Source: Candidatus Eiseniibacteriota bacterium
GTDB lineage: Bacteria; Eisenbacteria; RBG-16-71-46
Assembly: GCA_005893185.1 (NCBI GenBank)
Contig: VBOS01000014.1
Coordinates: forward strand, 1 to 6,800
Length of the DNA stretch: 6,800 nt
Direction of reading: 5' to 3'
The notes under the pieces were generated by a model. It was given only the letters and a program-made list of their open reading frames with translations. It was not told the origin of the DNA and did not search any database. Shown one piece after another: positions 1 to 6,800 of this stretch (position 1 is the stretch's first letter; each line of letters opens with the position of its first letter). A program made the position numbers and the translations under genes.

Positions 1-883
1 GGGCGTGGCGGGCCGCGTCACGCGCGACGACCTGCTCCATTACCTCCAGTCGCGCACCCAGCGCCCCGTGGCCGCCCCCGGCTCTCCACCGTCCGGCGCG
101 GTGGGAGTCCCTTCGGCCGCGCCAGCTGCCGCCGGCCCCCCACCCGCGTTTCTCGCGGCTCGCTCGGCACCCGCAGCTGCCGGCCCGCGCGAGGAGGTGG
201 TGCCGTTCTCCAAGGTGCGCAAGCTCATCGCCGAGCACATGGTGCGGGCCAAGCACACAGCCGCGCACACCCACTGCTTCGACGAGGCCGACATGAGCGC
301 GATCGTCGCGCTCAAGAAGGAGTGGGGCCCGAAGCTCGAGGCCCAGGGCGTGCGGCTCACGTACATGCCGTTCTTCATCAAGGCGAGCGCGATCGCGCTG
401 CGCGACTTCCCGTGGGTGAACGGCGAGGTGAGGGGCGACAGCATGGTGGTGAAGAGGTACTACAACATCGGCATGGCGGTGGGGCGCGACGAAAAGGGCC
501 TGATCGTCCCCAACCTCAAGGACTGCGACCGCAAGAACCTGGTGCAGCTCGCGATCGAGGTGACCGACCTGGCCGAGCGCGCGCGCTTCGACCGGCTCAA
601 GCCCGACGAGATCGTGGGCGGCACCTTCAGCATCACCAACGCGGGCGTCTACGGGGCGATCAATTCGTCGCCCGTGATCAACGTGCCCGAGGTCGCGATC
701 CTGGGCGTGCACAAGATCGTCGAGCGCCCCGTGATCCGAGACGGGCAGATCGTCGCGCGTCCGATGATGAACGCCTCGATCGGGTTCGATCACCGGGTGG
801 TGGACGGAGAGCTGGCGGTCAAGTTCCTGCGTCGCGTGTGCGAGCTGCTGGAGCGGCCGGAGCTGCTGTGGTTCTACGCATGA
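1..883 (+). CDS. 2-oxo acid dehydrogenase complex E2 (dihydrolipoyl acyltransferase), 5'-truncated
   Basis: E2 moves the acyl group from the lipoyl arm to CoA in pyruvate, 2-oxoglutarate or branched-chain 2-oxo acid dehydrogenase complexes. The window cuts the gene: the first residues (GVAGRVTRDDLLHYL) are the end of a peripheral subunit-binding domain. The GTG at 5 lies inside that conserved domain, so it is not the true start, and the N-terminal lipoyl domain lies upstream. Numbering from that GTG, an Ala/Pro-rich linker spans about 20-62 and the acyltransferase core runs from about 64 to 292. The core has KVRKLIAEHM at the start, GTFSITNAGVYGA near 206-218, and the active-site motif DHRVVDG with His263 and Asp267. 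The stop overlaps lipB by ATGA, so the two are probably co-translated. The reading frame is intact. Substrate specificity cannot be told from this part alone. Confidence 0.93.
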   Translation, partial: GVAGRVTRDDLLHYLQSRTQRPVAAPGSPPSGAVGVPSAAPAAAGPPPAFLAARSAPAAAGPREEVVPFSKVRKLIAEHMVRAKHTAAHTHCFDEADMSAIVALKKEWGPKLEAQGVRLTYMPFFIKASAIALRDFPWVNGEVRGDSMVVKRYYNIGMAVGRDEKGLIVPNLKDCDRKNLVQLAIEVTDLAERARFDRLKPDEIVGGTFSITNAGVYGAINSSPVINVPEVAILGVHKIVERPVIRDGQIVARPMMNASIGFDHRVVDGELAVKFLRRVCELLERPELLWFYA

Positions 884-1593
884 CGACCCTCACCGCCTGT
901 CACCTGGGCTTCACGCCCTACTCGCAGGGCCTGCGACTGCAGGAGGCGCTCGTGAGCGCGCGGGCGGAAGGGCGAACCCACGACTGGCTGCTGTTCCCCG
1001 ACCATCCGCCCGTGCTCACGGTGGGCCGCGGCGCTTCGCCCGGCGGACTGATCGCCGACCGCGGAACGCTCGAGGCGCGCGGGATCGAGATCTTCGAGGT
1101 GGCGCGCGGCGGCGACATCACATGGCACGGCCCCGGCCAGCTCGTCGGCTACGCGATCTGCGACCTCGCGCCGCAGACCAAAGACCTGCACCGCTTCCTG
1201 CGTGCGCTCGAGTCGGCGCTGATGGACGTGCTGGCCGAATACGGCATCGAAGGCACGACGGTGCGAGGGCGGACCGGAGTGTGGGTGGGCGAGCGCAAGA
1301 TCGCGTCGCTGGGGATCGCGGTGCGCAGGTGGGTCAGCTACCACGGGTTCGCGCTCAACGTCGAGCCGGATCTGAGCCAGTTCGACCTCATCCATCCGTG
1401 CGGGCTGCGTGGCGTGCGCATGACGTCGGTCGCAGATCTGCTCGGCTCGCGCGCGCCGGCGCTCCCGGAGGTGCGGGAACGGGCGGCCGCCGCCGTCGCC
1501 CGCCGGCTGGGCCATGCCCGCGTGCGCTGGGCGGCGCGTGAAGATGCCCTGGCGGCGGCAGAGGAGGCCGGGCTCGCGATCGCGGCCCGATGA
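880..1593 (+). CDS. lipB: Octanoyl-[acyl carrier protein]:protein N-octanoyltransferase LipB
   Basis: LipB transfers octanoate from acyl carrier protein to the target lysine of lipoyl domains, the first step of endogenous lipoate assembly in the cytoplasm. The 237-residue product has normal family length. Visible signatures are RGGDITWHGPGQLVGY at 76-91, GERKIASLGIAVRRW at 137-151 with the catalytic-type Lys140, YHGFALN at 154-160, and HPCGLRGVRMTSV at 172-184 with the acyl-thioester cysteine Cys174. The Cys/Lys dyad is that known for LipB. The ATG at 880 overlaps the upstream E2 stop (ATGA) and fits the family N-terminus. The open frame extends upstream to 322, but that part is antisense-like sequence inside E2. 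No clear Shine-Dalgarno is close to the start, so coupling to E2 translation is likely. Its E2 neighbour is a natural substrate and LipA, encoded downstream, performs the next step. Confidence 0.98.
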   Translation: MTTLTACHLGFTPYSQGLRLQEALVSARAEGRTHDWLLFPDHPPVLTVGRGASPGGLIADRGTLEARGIEIFEVARGGDITWHGPGQLVGYAICDLAPQTKDLHRFLRALESALMDVLAEYGIEGTTVRGRTGVWVGERKIASLGIAVRRWVSYHGFALNVEPDLSQFDLIHPCGLRGVRMTSVADLLGSRAPALPEVRERAAAAVARRLGHARVRWAAREDALAAAEEAGLAIAAR

Positions 1594-1597
1594 CTCG

Positions 1598-2029
1598 ATG
1601 AGCGGTTTCACGAAGGTCACGTTGTTCAGCGTGGAGGAGGCAAACCGGACGGTGGCTGAGCTGCGCCCGGACCTCGAGCGCCTCGCAGCGATGAAGCGCG
1701 AGTTCGATCAGCTCGGATCGCGGGCGGATGCGCTCTCGCTCGCGCTCTCGGGCGCGGCAGCCGATAACCCGGACGCGGCCGAGCTCAAGCGGGTCACGGA
1801 GCGCCGCGACGCGCTCGCCGAGCAGATGCTCATGGGCATCGAGGGCATCCAGCGCCGCGGCTGCCTGGTGAAGGACATCGCCCGCGGGCTGGTGGACTTC
1901 TATTCCCTGTCGGGGGACCGGCTGATCTTCCTGTGCTGGCAACTGGGAGAGCGCGCGGTGGACCACTGGCACACCCTCGAAGGCGGCTTCGCAGGCCGGC
2001 AGCCGCTCGACAGCACCGAGCGCGGCTGA
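1598..2029 (+). CDS. DUF2203 family protein
   Basis: The function is unknown; the assignment to DUF2203 rests on recalled family features. The 143-residue product begins with FTKVTLFSVEEANRTVAELR, the usual FTLEEAN...LPEL opening. A charged, probably helical or coiled-coil segment follows at about 20-85. The C-terminal block is the most characteristic part: GCLVKDIARGLVDFYSL at 88-104, LIFLCWQLGE at 109-118 and HWHTLEGGFAGRQPL at 123-137. I see no signal peptide or membrane segment, so it is probably cytoplasmic. The ATG at 1598 lies four bases after the lipB stop and gives the family N-terminus. An upstream in-frame ATG at 1514 would add 28 residues of lipB-overlapping sequence and was not chosen. 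There is no strong Shine-Dalgarno, which suggests translational coupling. The position between lipB and nadA points to a housekeeping role with lipoate/NAD metabolism, but this is only inference. Confidence 0.82.
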   Translation: MSGFTKVTLFSVEEANRTVAELRPDLERLAAMKREFDQLGSRADALSLALSGAAADNPDAAELKRVTERRDALAEQMLMGIEGIQRRGCLVKDIARGLVDFYSLSGDRLIFLCWQLGERAVDHWHTLEGGFAGRQPLDSTERG

Positions 2030-2045
2030 GACGAGAGAGACGACG

Positions 2046-4136
2046 ATGACCGGCACACTCGATCGGACCCGGGGCGCCCGCCCGTTCTCCGAGTACGCCG
2101 GCCTGGACGCCGCGACGATCCGCGAGCGGACATGGGCGGCGAAGCGGGAGCTCGGCCGCCGCGTCGTGATCCTCGGTCACCACTACCAGCGCGAGAGCGT
2201 GATGGAGTTCGCGGACTTCCGCGGCGACTCCTTCAAGCTTTCGCAGCTCGCGGCAACGCAGGCCGAGGCCATCGCCATCGTGTTCTGCGGCGTCCACTTC
2301 ATGGCGGAGTCGGCCGACGTGCTGCGCCAGCCCCACCAGACCGTGATCCTGCCGGACCTCAAGGCTGGCTGCTCGATGGCGGACATGGCTGTGATCGAGG
2401 ACGTCGATGAGGCCTGGGAGCGCCTGACGGAAGCGCACGGTGACACGATCGTCCCGGTCACCTACATGAACTCGAGCGCGGCCCTCAAGGCCTTCTGCGG
2501 CGCGCGCGGCGGAGTTGTGTGCACGTCCTCGAACGCGCGCGCCGTGCTGGACAACACCGCATACGCGATGGGCGTGCCGCTCGAGCACATGGCCGAGTGG
2601 GATTACCGGGCGGAGAACCTCTCACGCGTGAACGCCCGCTGCTTCGAGCCGGGCGCCCGCATCATCCTGTGGCGCGGGTTCTGCTCGGTGCACACCAAGT
2701 TCACGAAGCAGCAGGTGGAAGAGGTGCGCGCCGCCCACGAGGGCGTCAAGGTGCTGGTCCATCCCGAGTGTCCGTTCGAGGTCGTGCGGGCCGCCGATCT
2801 CACCGGCTCGACCGAGTTCATCATCCAGCAGGTCGAACAGGCGCCGCCGGGAACGCGCTGGGCGATCGGCACCGAGATCAACCTGGTGCACCGGCTCGCT
2901 CTCCAGCATCCCGAGCAGCACATCCAGTCGCTCCAGAAGAACGTCTGCCCGTGCGCCACGATGAACCGCATCGATCCCGCGCACCTGCTGTGGGCGCTCG
3001 AGAACCTGGCAGCTGGGCACGTCGGGCAGCGGCCAGATCGCGCGCTCCGCGATGGCGAAGGACTGAGCATGAGCGAAGACACGATGGAACCGCCTGAAGA
3101 CGGGCTCGTCGTCATCGACCCGGAGGCACCGCCCGCGATCCAGGTCTACGGCGCCCCGCGGCCGGCGGTGCCGCAGCGGCTGCCGCTCACGCCGCGCTTC
3201 GGCGGCTGTGCTTCGGGCGCGGGAGTGGGGCTCGCGGCCGCCGCTCAGGGCGCCGGGTTCCGGCGGCTGCCCGACTGGCTCAAAGTGAAGCTGCCGGGCT
3301 CGGGCGATTACGCGGAGACCCGCTCGCTGCTCAAGCGCCACGGACTCCATACCGTGTGCGAGGAGGCGCGCTGCCCCAATCTCGGGCACTGCTGGGAGCG
3401 CGGCACGGCCACCATCATGATCCTGGGCGAGCTGTGCACGCGGCGCTGCGGCTTCTGCGCCGTGGCTCCGGGCAAGCCCAACGGGTACGTGGACTGGGAC
3501 GAGCCGCGGCGTGTAGGCGAGGCGGTGGCGGCGATGGGGCTCAGGCACACCGTGATCACATCGGTCGCCCGCGACGACTTGAAGGACGGCGGAAGCACGA
3601 TCTTCGCGCGCGTGATCCAGGAGATCCGCAAGCGCTCAGAGACCGTGATCGAGGTGCTGATTCCCGACTTCCGCGGCCACGCCGACGACCTGCGCCGCGT
3701 GGTCGACGCCGCACCCGATGTCATCAACCACAACTTGGAAACGGTCGAGCGCCTCCACCCGGTCGTCCGTCCCAGCGCGCGCTACGAGCGCTCGCTCGAG
3801 CTGCTGCGGCGCGTGAGCGAGTGGGACGACGGGATCAAGACCAAGTCCGGGATCATGCTGGGTCTAGGCGAGCGCGAAGATGAGGTCGAGCAGGCGCTCG
3901 CGGATCTGGTCGCACACGGTTGCCAGCTGCTCACGATCGGCCAGTACCTGCGGCCGAGCCCGAACCACCTGCCGGTCATCGAGTACGTCCACCCCGACAG
4001 ATTCCGAGCGTGGGGTGCGCGCGCCGATGCGCTGGGCTTCGAGAGCGTGGCGAGCGGCCCGCTTGTGCGCTCGTCCTTTCACGCCGACGAGCTGGCGGGA
4101 ACGGTGCGGCCCGGGGAGAGCAGCAAGGCGGGGTAG
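2046..4136 (+). CDS. nadA: Quinolinate synthase NadA in continuous frame with lipoyl synthase LipA (apparent fusion)
   Basis: NadA condenses iminoaspartate with dihydroxyacetone phosphate to quinolinate, the NAD precursor, using a [4Fe-4S] cluster. Residues 1-325 are a full NadA of the long variety: VVILGHHYQRESV at 40-52, FADFRGDSFKLSQLAA at 55-70, FCGVHFMAESADVL at 80-93, DLKAGCSMADM at 104-114, VCTSSNA at 158-164, GFCSVHTKF at 211-219, HPECPFEV at 239-246 and CPCATMNRIDP at 301-311. The likely cluster ligands are Cys109, Cys213 and Cys301 or Cys303. After ALENLAAGHV (residue 326) the usual NadA tail is not recognisable. The frame continues without a stop into a complete LipA from residue 342, giving 696 residues. 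The internal lipA start has its own Shine-Dalgarno, and a TGA in the +1 frame lies two bases before it. So this may be a true fusion or a nadA 3' frameshift (natural or assembly error). The ATG at 2046 follows the DUF2203 stop by 16 bases with a weak purine-rich leader (GAGAGA). Confidence 0.9.
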   Translation: MTGTLDRTRGARPFSEYAGLDAATIRERTWAAKRELGRRVVILGHHYQRESVMEFADFRGDSFKLSQLAATQAEAIAIVFCGVHFMAESADVLRQPHQTVILPDLKAGCSMADMAVIEDVDEAWERLTEAHGDTIVPVTYMNSSAALKAFCGARGGVVCTSSNARAVLDNTAYAMGVPLEHMAEWDYRAENLSRVNARCFEPGARIILWRGFCSVHTKFTKQQVEEVRAAHEGVKVLVHPECPFEVVRAADLTGSTEFIIQQVEQAPPGTRWAIGTEINLVHRLALQHPEQHIQSLQKNVCPCATMNRIDPAHLLWALENLAAGHVGQRPDRALRDGEGLSMSEDTMEPPEDGLVVIDPEAPPAIQVYGAPRPAVPQRLPLTPRFGGCASGAGVGLAAAAQGAGFRRLPDWLKVKLPGSGDYAETRSLLKRHGLHTVCEEARCPNLGHCWERGTATIMILGELCTRRCGFCAVAPGKPNGYVDWDEPRRVGEAVAAMGLRHTVITSVARDDLKDGGSTIFARVIQEIRKRSETVIEVLIPDFRGHADDLRRVVDAAPDVINHNLETVERLHPVVRPSARYERSLELLRRVSEWDDGIKTKSGIMLGLGEREDEVEQALADLVAHGCQLLTIGQYLRPSPNHLPVIEYVHPDRFRAWGARADALGFESVASGPLVRSSFHADELAGTVRPGESSKAG
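3057..3071 (+). promoter_or_regulatory. lipA ribosome binding site with out-of-frame TGA before the ATG
   Basis: GAAGGA at 3057-3062 is followed six bases later by ATG at 3069. A TGA at 3064-3066 lies in the frame one base ahead of nadA, two bases before the ATG. The arrangement TGA-GC-ATG is what a normal nadA stop/lipA start junction looks like, although the nadA frame as given does not use that stop. It supports a separate lipA start and hints at a frame change upstream. Confidence 0.6.
3069..4136 (+). CDS. lipA: Lipoyl synthase LipA (radical SAM), independent start inside the nadA-lipA frame
   Basis: LipA inserts two sulfur atoms into protein-bound octanoyl groups, completing lipoate on E2 and GcvH-type proteins. 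Counting from ATG 3069 the product is 355 residues. Auxiliary-cluster cysteines are in VCEEARCPNLGHCW (Cys97, Cys102, Cys108). The radical SAM cluster motif is CTRRCGFC (Cys123, Cys127, Cys130). TSVARDDLKDGG, EVLIPDFRG, NHNLETV, TKSGIMLGLGE and LTIGQYLRPS follow in family order. GPLVRSSFHA at 330-339 supplies the serine that ligates the auxiliary cluster. GAAGGA at 3057-3062 lies six bases before this ATG, so independent initiation is credible even though the frame is open back into nadA. The first 63 residues or so, before FRRLPDWLKVKLP, are a Pro/Ala/Gly-rich extension longer than usual for LipA. The alternative is that LipA is made only as the C-terminal half of a fusion. Confidence 0.93.
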   Translation: MSEDTMEPPEDGLVVIDPEAPPAIQVYGAPRPAVPQRLPLTPRFGGCASGAGVGLAAAAQGAGFRRLPDWLKVKLPGSGDYAETRSLLKRHGLHTVCEEARCPNLGHCWERGTATIMILGELCTRRCGFCAVAPGKPNGYVDWDEPRRVGEAVAAMGLRHTVITSVARDDLKDGGSTIFARVIQEIRKRSETVIEVLIPDFRGHADDLRRVVDAAPDVINHNLETVERLHPVVRPSARYERSLELLRRVSEWDDGIKTKSGIMLGLGEREDEVEQALADLVAHGCQLLTIGQYLRPSPNHLPVIEYVHPDRFRAWGARADALGFESVASGPLVRSSFHADELAGTVRPGESSKAG

Positions 4137-4177
4137 CGGCTACCGGCGGTGGCCTCGCCGGGGGCGGGGCGGAAGGG

Positions 4178-4331
4178 CGGGAGGCGCTCCGAGCCCGGGA
4201 GTCGCGTCTCGCGTCACCGCTCGGCTCCGCCTAGGGCTCCGCCTCTCCCTGGCGAGCGCGCTCCGGGACCCTCCCTCCGCGCGCCGCGAGAGTGCCGCGA
4301 GACGCGACTCCCGGGCTCGGAGCGCTTCTCG
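4178..4331. repeat. Long inverted repeat between convergent genes
   Basis: A 30-base arm at 4184-4213 (begins GCGCTCCGAGCCCGGGAGTC) is the perfect reverse complement of 4296-4325. The arms can be extended outward to 4178 and 4331 with two pairs that are G.U only in a + strand transcript, giving a 36-pair stem. Inward, after one mismatch, CAC/GTG (4215-4217 with 4292-4294) pair again. The 82-base loop holds a 10-base direct repeat GGCTCCGCCT at 4223-4232 and 4235-4244, and CGCTCG/CGAGCG (4219-4224, 4253-4258) can form an inner hairpin. It fills most of the gap between the lipA stop (4136) and the stop of the opposing peptidase gene (4381). No T-run follows either arm. It could be a REPIN/MITE-like dispersed element or a bidirectional transcript-end structure. 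The rest of the 4137-4380 gap is GC-rich with no gene I can support. Confidence 0.85.
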
Positions 4332-4380
4332 AAATCCCGCCTCGCGAAAAGGCCGGCCGCCGTTTCGGTCCTCGAGCGCT

Positions 4381-4915
<535 letters not shown>

Positions 4916-4917
<2 letters not shown>

Positions 4918-6346
4918 ACATGGAGTGGAGCAGGTGGCCGAACTCGTGGAAGAACGTACGGACGTCGCCGTGCTCCATGAGCCCAGGATCGCCCGCCACC
5001 CCGCCCGGGAAGTTGCAGATGAGCGCGGCCTCCGGGATCTGGCGCCCGGTCACCCCGGTGCGCACCGCGAACTGCGCCGCGTGCGTGTACTTGTCGGCGC
5101 GCGGGTGCATGTCGAGGTAGAAGCGGCCGGCCAGCTTGCCGCCGTCAAGCACATCGAAGCACTCGACCGACGGATCCCACACCGGTGCGTCCTTCGCCCG
5201 CTTGAACTGGACTCCGAACAGCGTCGCGGTCACGTCCAGCACGCCCTGCTTCACGCGGTCGTAGGGGAAGTAGGGCCGCACGTTCTGCGCGTCGAAGTTG
5301 TACTCGGACTTCTTCACCAGCTCCTGGTAGTAGTTGGACTCCCATGCGTTCACGACGCTGGCGTCCGGGACGTCCTTGCGCTTGCGGTCGAGCAGCACCT
5401 TGTACTCGGTCTCGGCGCGGGGACCGGAGGCGGAGACGATCTGATCGATGAAAGCTGCTGCGCTCTTCTCGCTCCCTACCATCTTGTCGGCGGTGATGTA
5501 GTCCGCGTAGTCGGGATAGGCGAGGAGCTGGGCCAGCTCGGCGCGCTTCCGGATCAGGCGCTGGAGCGTCGCGAGGTTGGCCGGGTACGCGCGATTGTTG
5601 TACTCCATGTACATCCGCTTGCGCAGGTCCTCGTTCTTCGCGTAGGAGAAGACGGGGATCGCGTCCGGATAGTCGGTGGTGAGCGTGATCTTCCCGTCCG
5701 GCCCCGGCTTGTGCCGCTCGATGTAGTCCGCGGGGAGCCCGTCGAGCTCCGCCGCGCTGCCGGCAGTGATGGACCGCTTGCCCGAGCGAATGTTGCGCTC
5801 GAACTCCTGGCTGATCTGCACCAGCGAGTCACGCAGCGCCTTGATCTTGGTCCGAGTCGCTTCGTCCTTGTCCACGCCCGCGAGGCGGAAATCCCGCAGC
5901 GTCTTCTCGACGTAGTAGCGGGTCTCGGCGTCCGCGCCCGTGAGATCGATGGCCGCCAGCGCGTCGTAGAGCCCGCGGTTGAGCGAGTACTCCGTCGAGA
6001 GCGCCTCGGCCTTCTGGCCCGCCAGCTCGGCGGCCGCGCGGATCGCCGAGTCCGGGTGGACGTTCGCCATCAGGTCGGCCTGAGATGACACGGCGTCCAG
6101 CTCGAGCAGGGCGTCGTCGTAGGGCCGGAGCGTGTTCTCGACCGTGCGCTTGCCCTGCGCCGCGATCATCTTGTCCACGATCGCGCGGGCGTGCGCGAGG
6201 CGCTGATCCTGGAGCTGGGCGAACGAGGCGGCCGTCGTCTTCGCGCTCCAGAACGGAGCGGTGTCCAGGCCTTTGGCGGCGGCGAGCCCCGACAGGGCGG
6301 GCGCCAACGCGCAGACGCTGATGGCGATGACTCGATTCAGCTTCAC
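4916..6346 (-). CDS. M3 peptidase, N-terminal open part (476 aa)
   Basis: This is the uninterrupted upstream part of the broken peptidase gene. After the signal peptide come the mostly helical M3 N-terminal domain (about 30-300, for example FERNIRSG and YMEYNNRAYPAN) and the start of the catalytic domain. GRFYLDMHPRADKYTHAAQF and ALICNFPGG precede the zinc motif. HEFGH occupies 467-471, giving two zinc ligand histidines and the general-base glutamate. It ends five residues later at HSM-stop. Translated alone it would lack the third zinc ligand and the transition-state His/Tyr residues, so activity is not expected. Confidence 0.75.
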
Positions 6347-6350
6347 GATT

Positions 6351-6358
6351 CCTCCTCC
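6351..6358 (-). promoter_or_regulatory. Strong Shine-Dalgarno of the M3 peptidase gene
   Basis: Read on the - strand this is GGAGGAGG, with the nearest GGAGG four bases and the upstream one seven bases from the GTG at 6346. It is the best ribosome binding site in the window, and it fixes the GTG start that gives a clean signal peptide. Confidence 0.8.
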
Positions 6359-6459
6359 GAAGTTGCGGCCCGAAGCCGCGTGGGCGGCGAACGAGGATGC
6401 GGCAACGGGCGGCGGTGGTGGACGCGGTGGTCAGAGGCCGGGGCCCATCGGCACCGTAG

Positions 6460-6488
6460 CTTATCGCACGCCGCGTTCCTTTGCCCAA
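6460..6488 (-). promoter_or_regulatory. Possible sigma70-like promoter of the M3 peptidase gene
   Basis: On the - strand TTGGGC (6488-6483), a 17-base spacer and GATAAG (6465-6460) lie about 107 bases before the peptidase start. The match is partial (three and four of six positions), but it is one of the few AT-containing spots in the 6347-6600 gap. The gap holds no gene I can support. Confidence 0.3.
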
Positions 6489-6557
6489 CCCACGGATCGC
6501 GAGCGCGGAGAGAGAGAGGACGGGCGCGGCGCGCGCGGGACCGCTTGCCCGAGCAGC

Positions 6558-6571
6558 GCGCTCGCGAGCGC
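6558..6571. repeat. 14-base perfect palindrome past the SDR stop
   Basis: GCGCTCGCGAGCGC is its own reverse complement and lies about 30 bases beyond the stop of the right-end gene on the - strand. It could form a small five-pair hairpin. No T-tract follows, so a terminator role is unproven, and such palindromes arise easily at this GC content. Confidence 0.35.
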
Positions 6572-6600
6572 CGCGAAATTCTCGCCCCGGACGCCCGAGG

Positions 6601-6800
6601 CTAGCTCTTGCGCGGCGGCCGGCTGGGGCGCAGCTCGACGCGGCTGTAGAGCGCGCGCGCCGGGGCGCGCAGCAGGTCGAGCACAACTTCGGCCACGTCC
6701 TCGGGGCGGAGCGCCCAGTCCATCTTGTCGCGCGCGCCGCGCCCGAACTCGGTGGCGACGCTGCCCGGCATCAGGTACGAGACCCGGATGCCGTCGTAGC
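6601..6800 (-). CDS. Short-chain dehydrogenase/reductase (SDR), C-terminal part
   Basis: Only the last 65 codons are present; the gene starts beyond the right edge. The reading YDGIRVSYLMPGSVATEFG carries the SDR segment after the catalytic Tyr/Lys: G-I-R-V, a beta strand, then PG and T-E-F, which border the NAD(P) nicotinamide site. LRPEDVAEVVLDLL and a final VELRPSRPPRKS follow, as in classical SDRs of the 3-hydroxy acid or 3-ketoacyl reductase type that end in an E-I/L-x-P-x-x-P tail. The stop is TAG at 6603-6601. The substrate cannot be told, because the Rossmann motif and the catalytic YxxxK are outside the window. It reads the same way as the peptidase gene but is separated by about 250 bases. 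Confidence 0.8.
   Translation of the reverse strand, partial: YDGIRVSYLMPGSVATEFGRGARDKMDWALRPEDVAEVVLDLLRAPARALYSRVELRPSRPPRKS

Noticed and set aside
322..1593. Extended lipB frame starting at 322
   Set aside because: The upstream part overlaps the E2 catalytic domain in another frame and reads as Arg/Gly-rich nonsense. The family N-terminus starts at the ATG at 880.
4178..4331. Inverted repeat as a standard Rho-independent terminator
   Set aside because: The loop is 82 bases and neither strand has a T-tract after the stem. It was kept as a repeat of unknown role.
6289..6346. Lipoprotein signal at the start of the peptidase (Cys in ISVCALAP)
   Set aside because: The residue before the Cys is Val, not Gly/Ala/Ser, and the Cys is in the middle of the hydrophobic core. 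An ordinary Sec signal with an AAA site fits better.
6505..6525. GA-rich run (GAGAGAGAGAG) as a regulatory repeat
   Set aside because: It is only about five units with no partner or spacing pattern. It is likely low-complexity noise.

Overview
This is a very GC-rich, tightly packed bacterial window with GC at most third codon positions, several GTG starts and genes that overlap or lie a few bases apart. No marker here fixes the taxon. A Sec-exported M3 peptidase, long-form NadA and E2/LipB/LipA proteins of ordinary bacterial type suggest an uncultured high-GC, probably Gram-negative lineage; that placement is inference.

Left block, + strand (1-4136): the window opens inside a 2-oxo acid dehydrogenase E2 gene, cut in its E3/E1-binding domain. 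Next come lipB (4-base ATGA overlap), a small DUF2203-type gene (4-base gap), nadA (16-base gap) and lipA. This looks like one operon built around protein lipoylation. E2 is the kind of protein that carries lipoyl groups, LipB loads octanoate onto it, and LipA inserts the sulfurs. NadA makes quinolinate for NAD, which the E3 subunit of the same complexes reduces. NadA and LipA are both [4Fe-4S] enzymes. In this sequence nadA and lipA form one uninterrupted reading frame of 696 codons. However, lipA keeps its own Shine-Dalgarno and ATG, and an out-of-frame TGA sits two bases before that ATG. A frameshift near the nadA 3' end is therefore as likely as a true fusion.

Middle (4137-4380): a 244-base gap between convergent genes holds a long inverted repeat, with two perfect 30-base arms around an 82-base loop. 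It has no T-tract and looks more like a dispersed palindromic element than a classical terminator.

Right block, - strand (4381-6800): a signal-peptide-bearing M3 (thimet oligopeptidase-like) metallopeptidase gene is broken immediately after its HEFGH zinc motif. About 24-25 codons, including the expected third zinc ligand, are missing and the frame is shifted. A gap of about 250 bases with a possible promoter separates it from the 3' end of a short-chain dehydrogenase/reductase gene that runs off the window.

The main points of interest are the nadA/lipA junction, the peptidase lesion and the inverted repeat. I see no CRISPR array, RNA gene, transposase, phage or defence gene, and nothing that amounts to a new multi-gene system.
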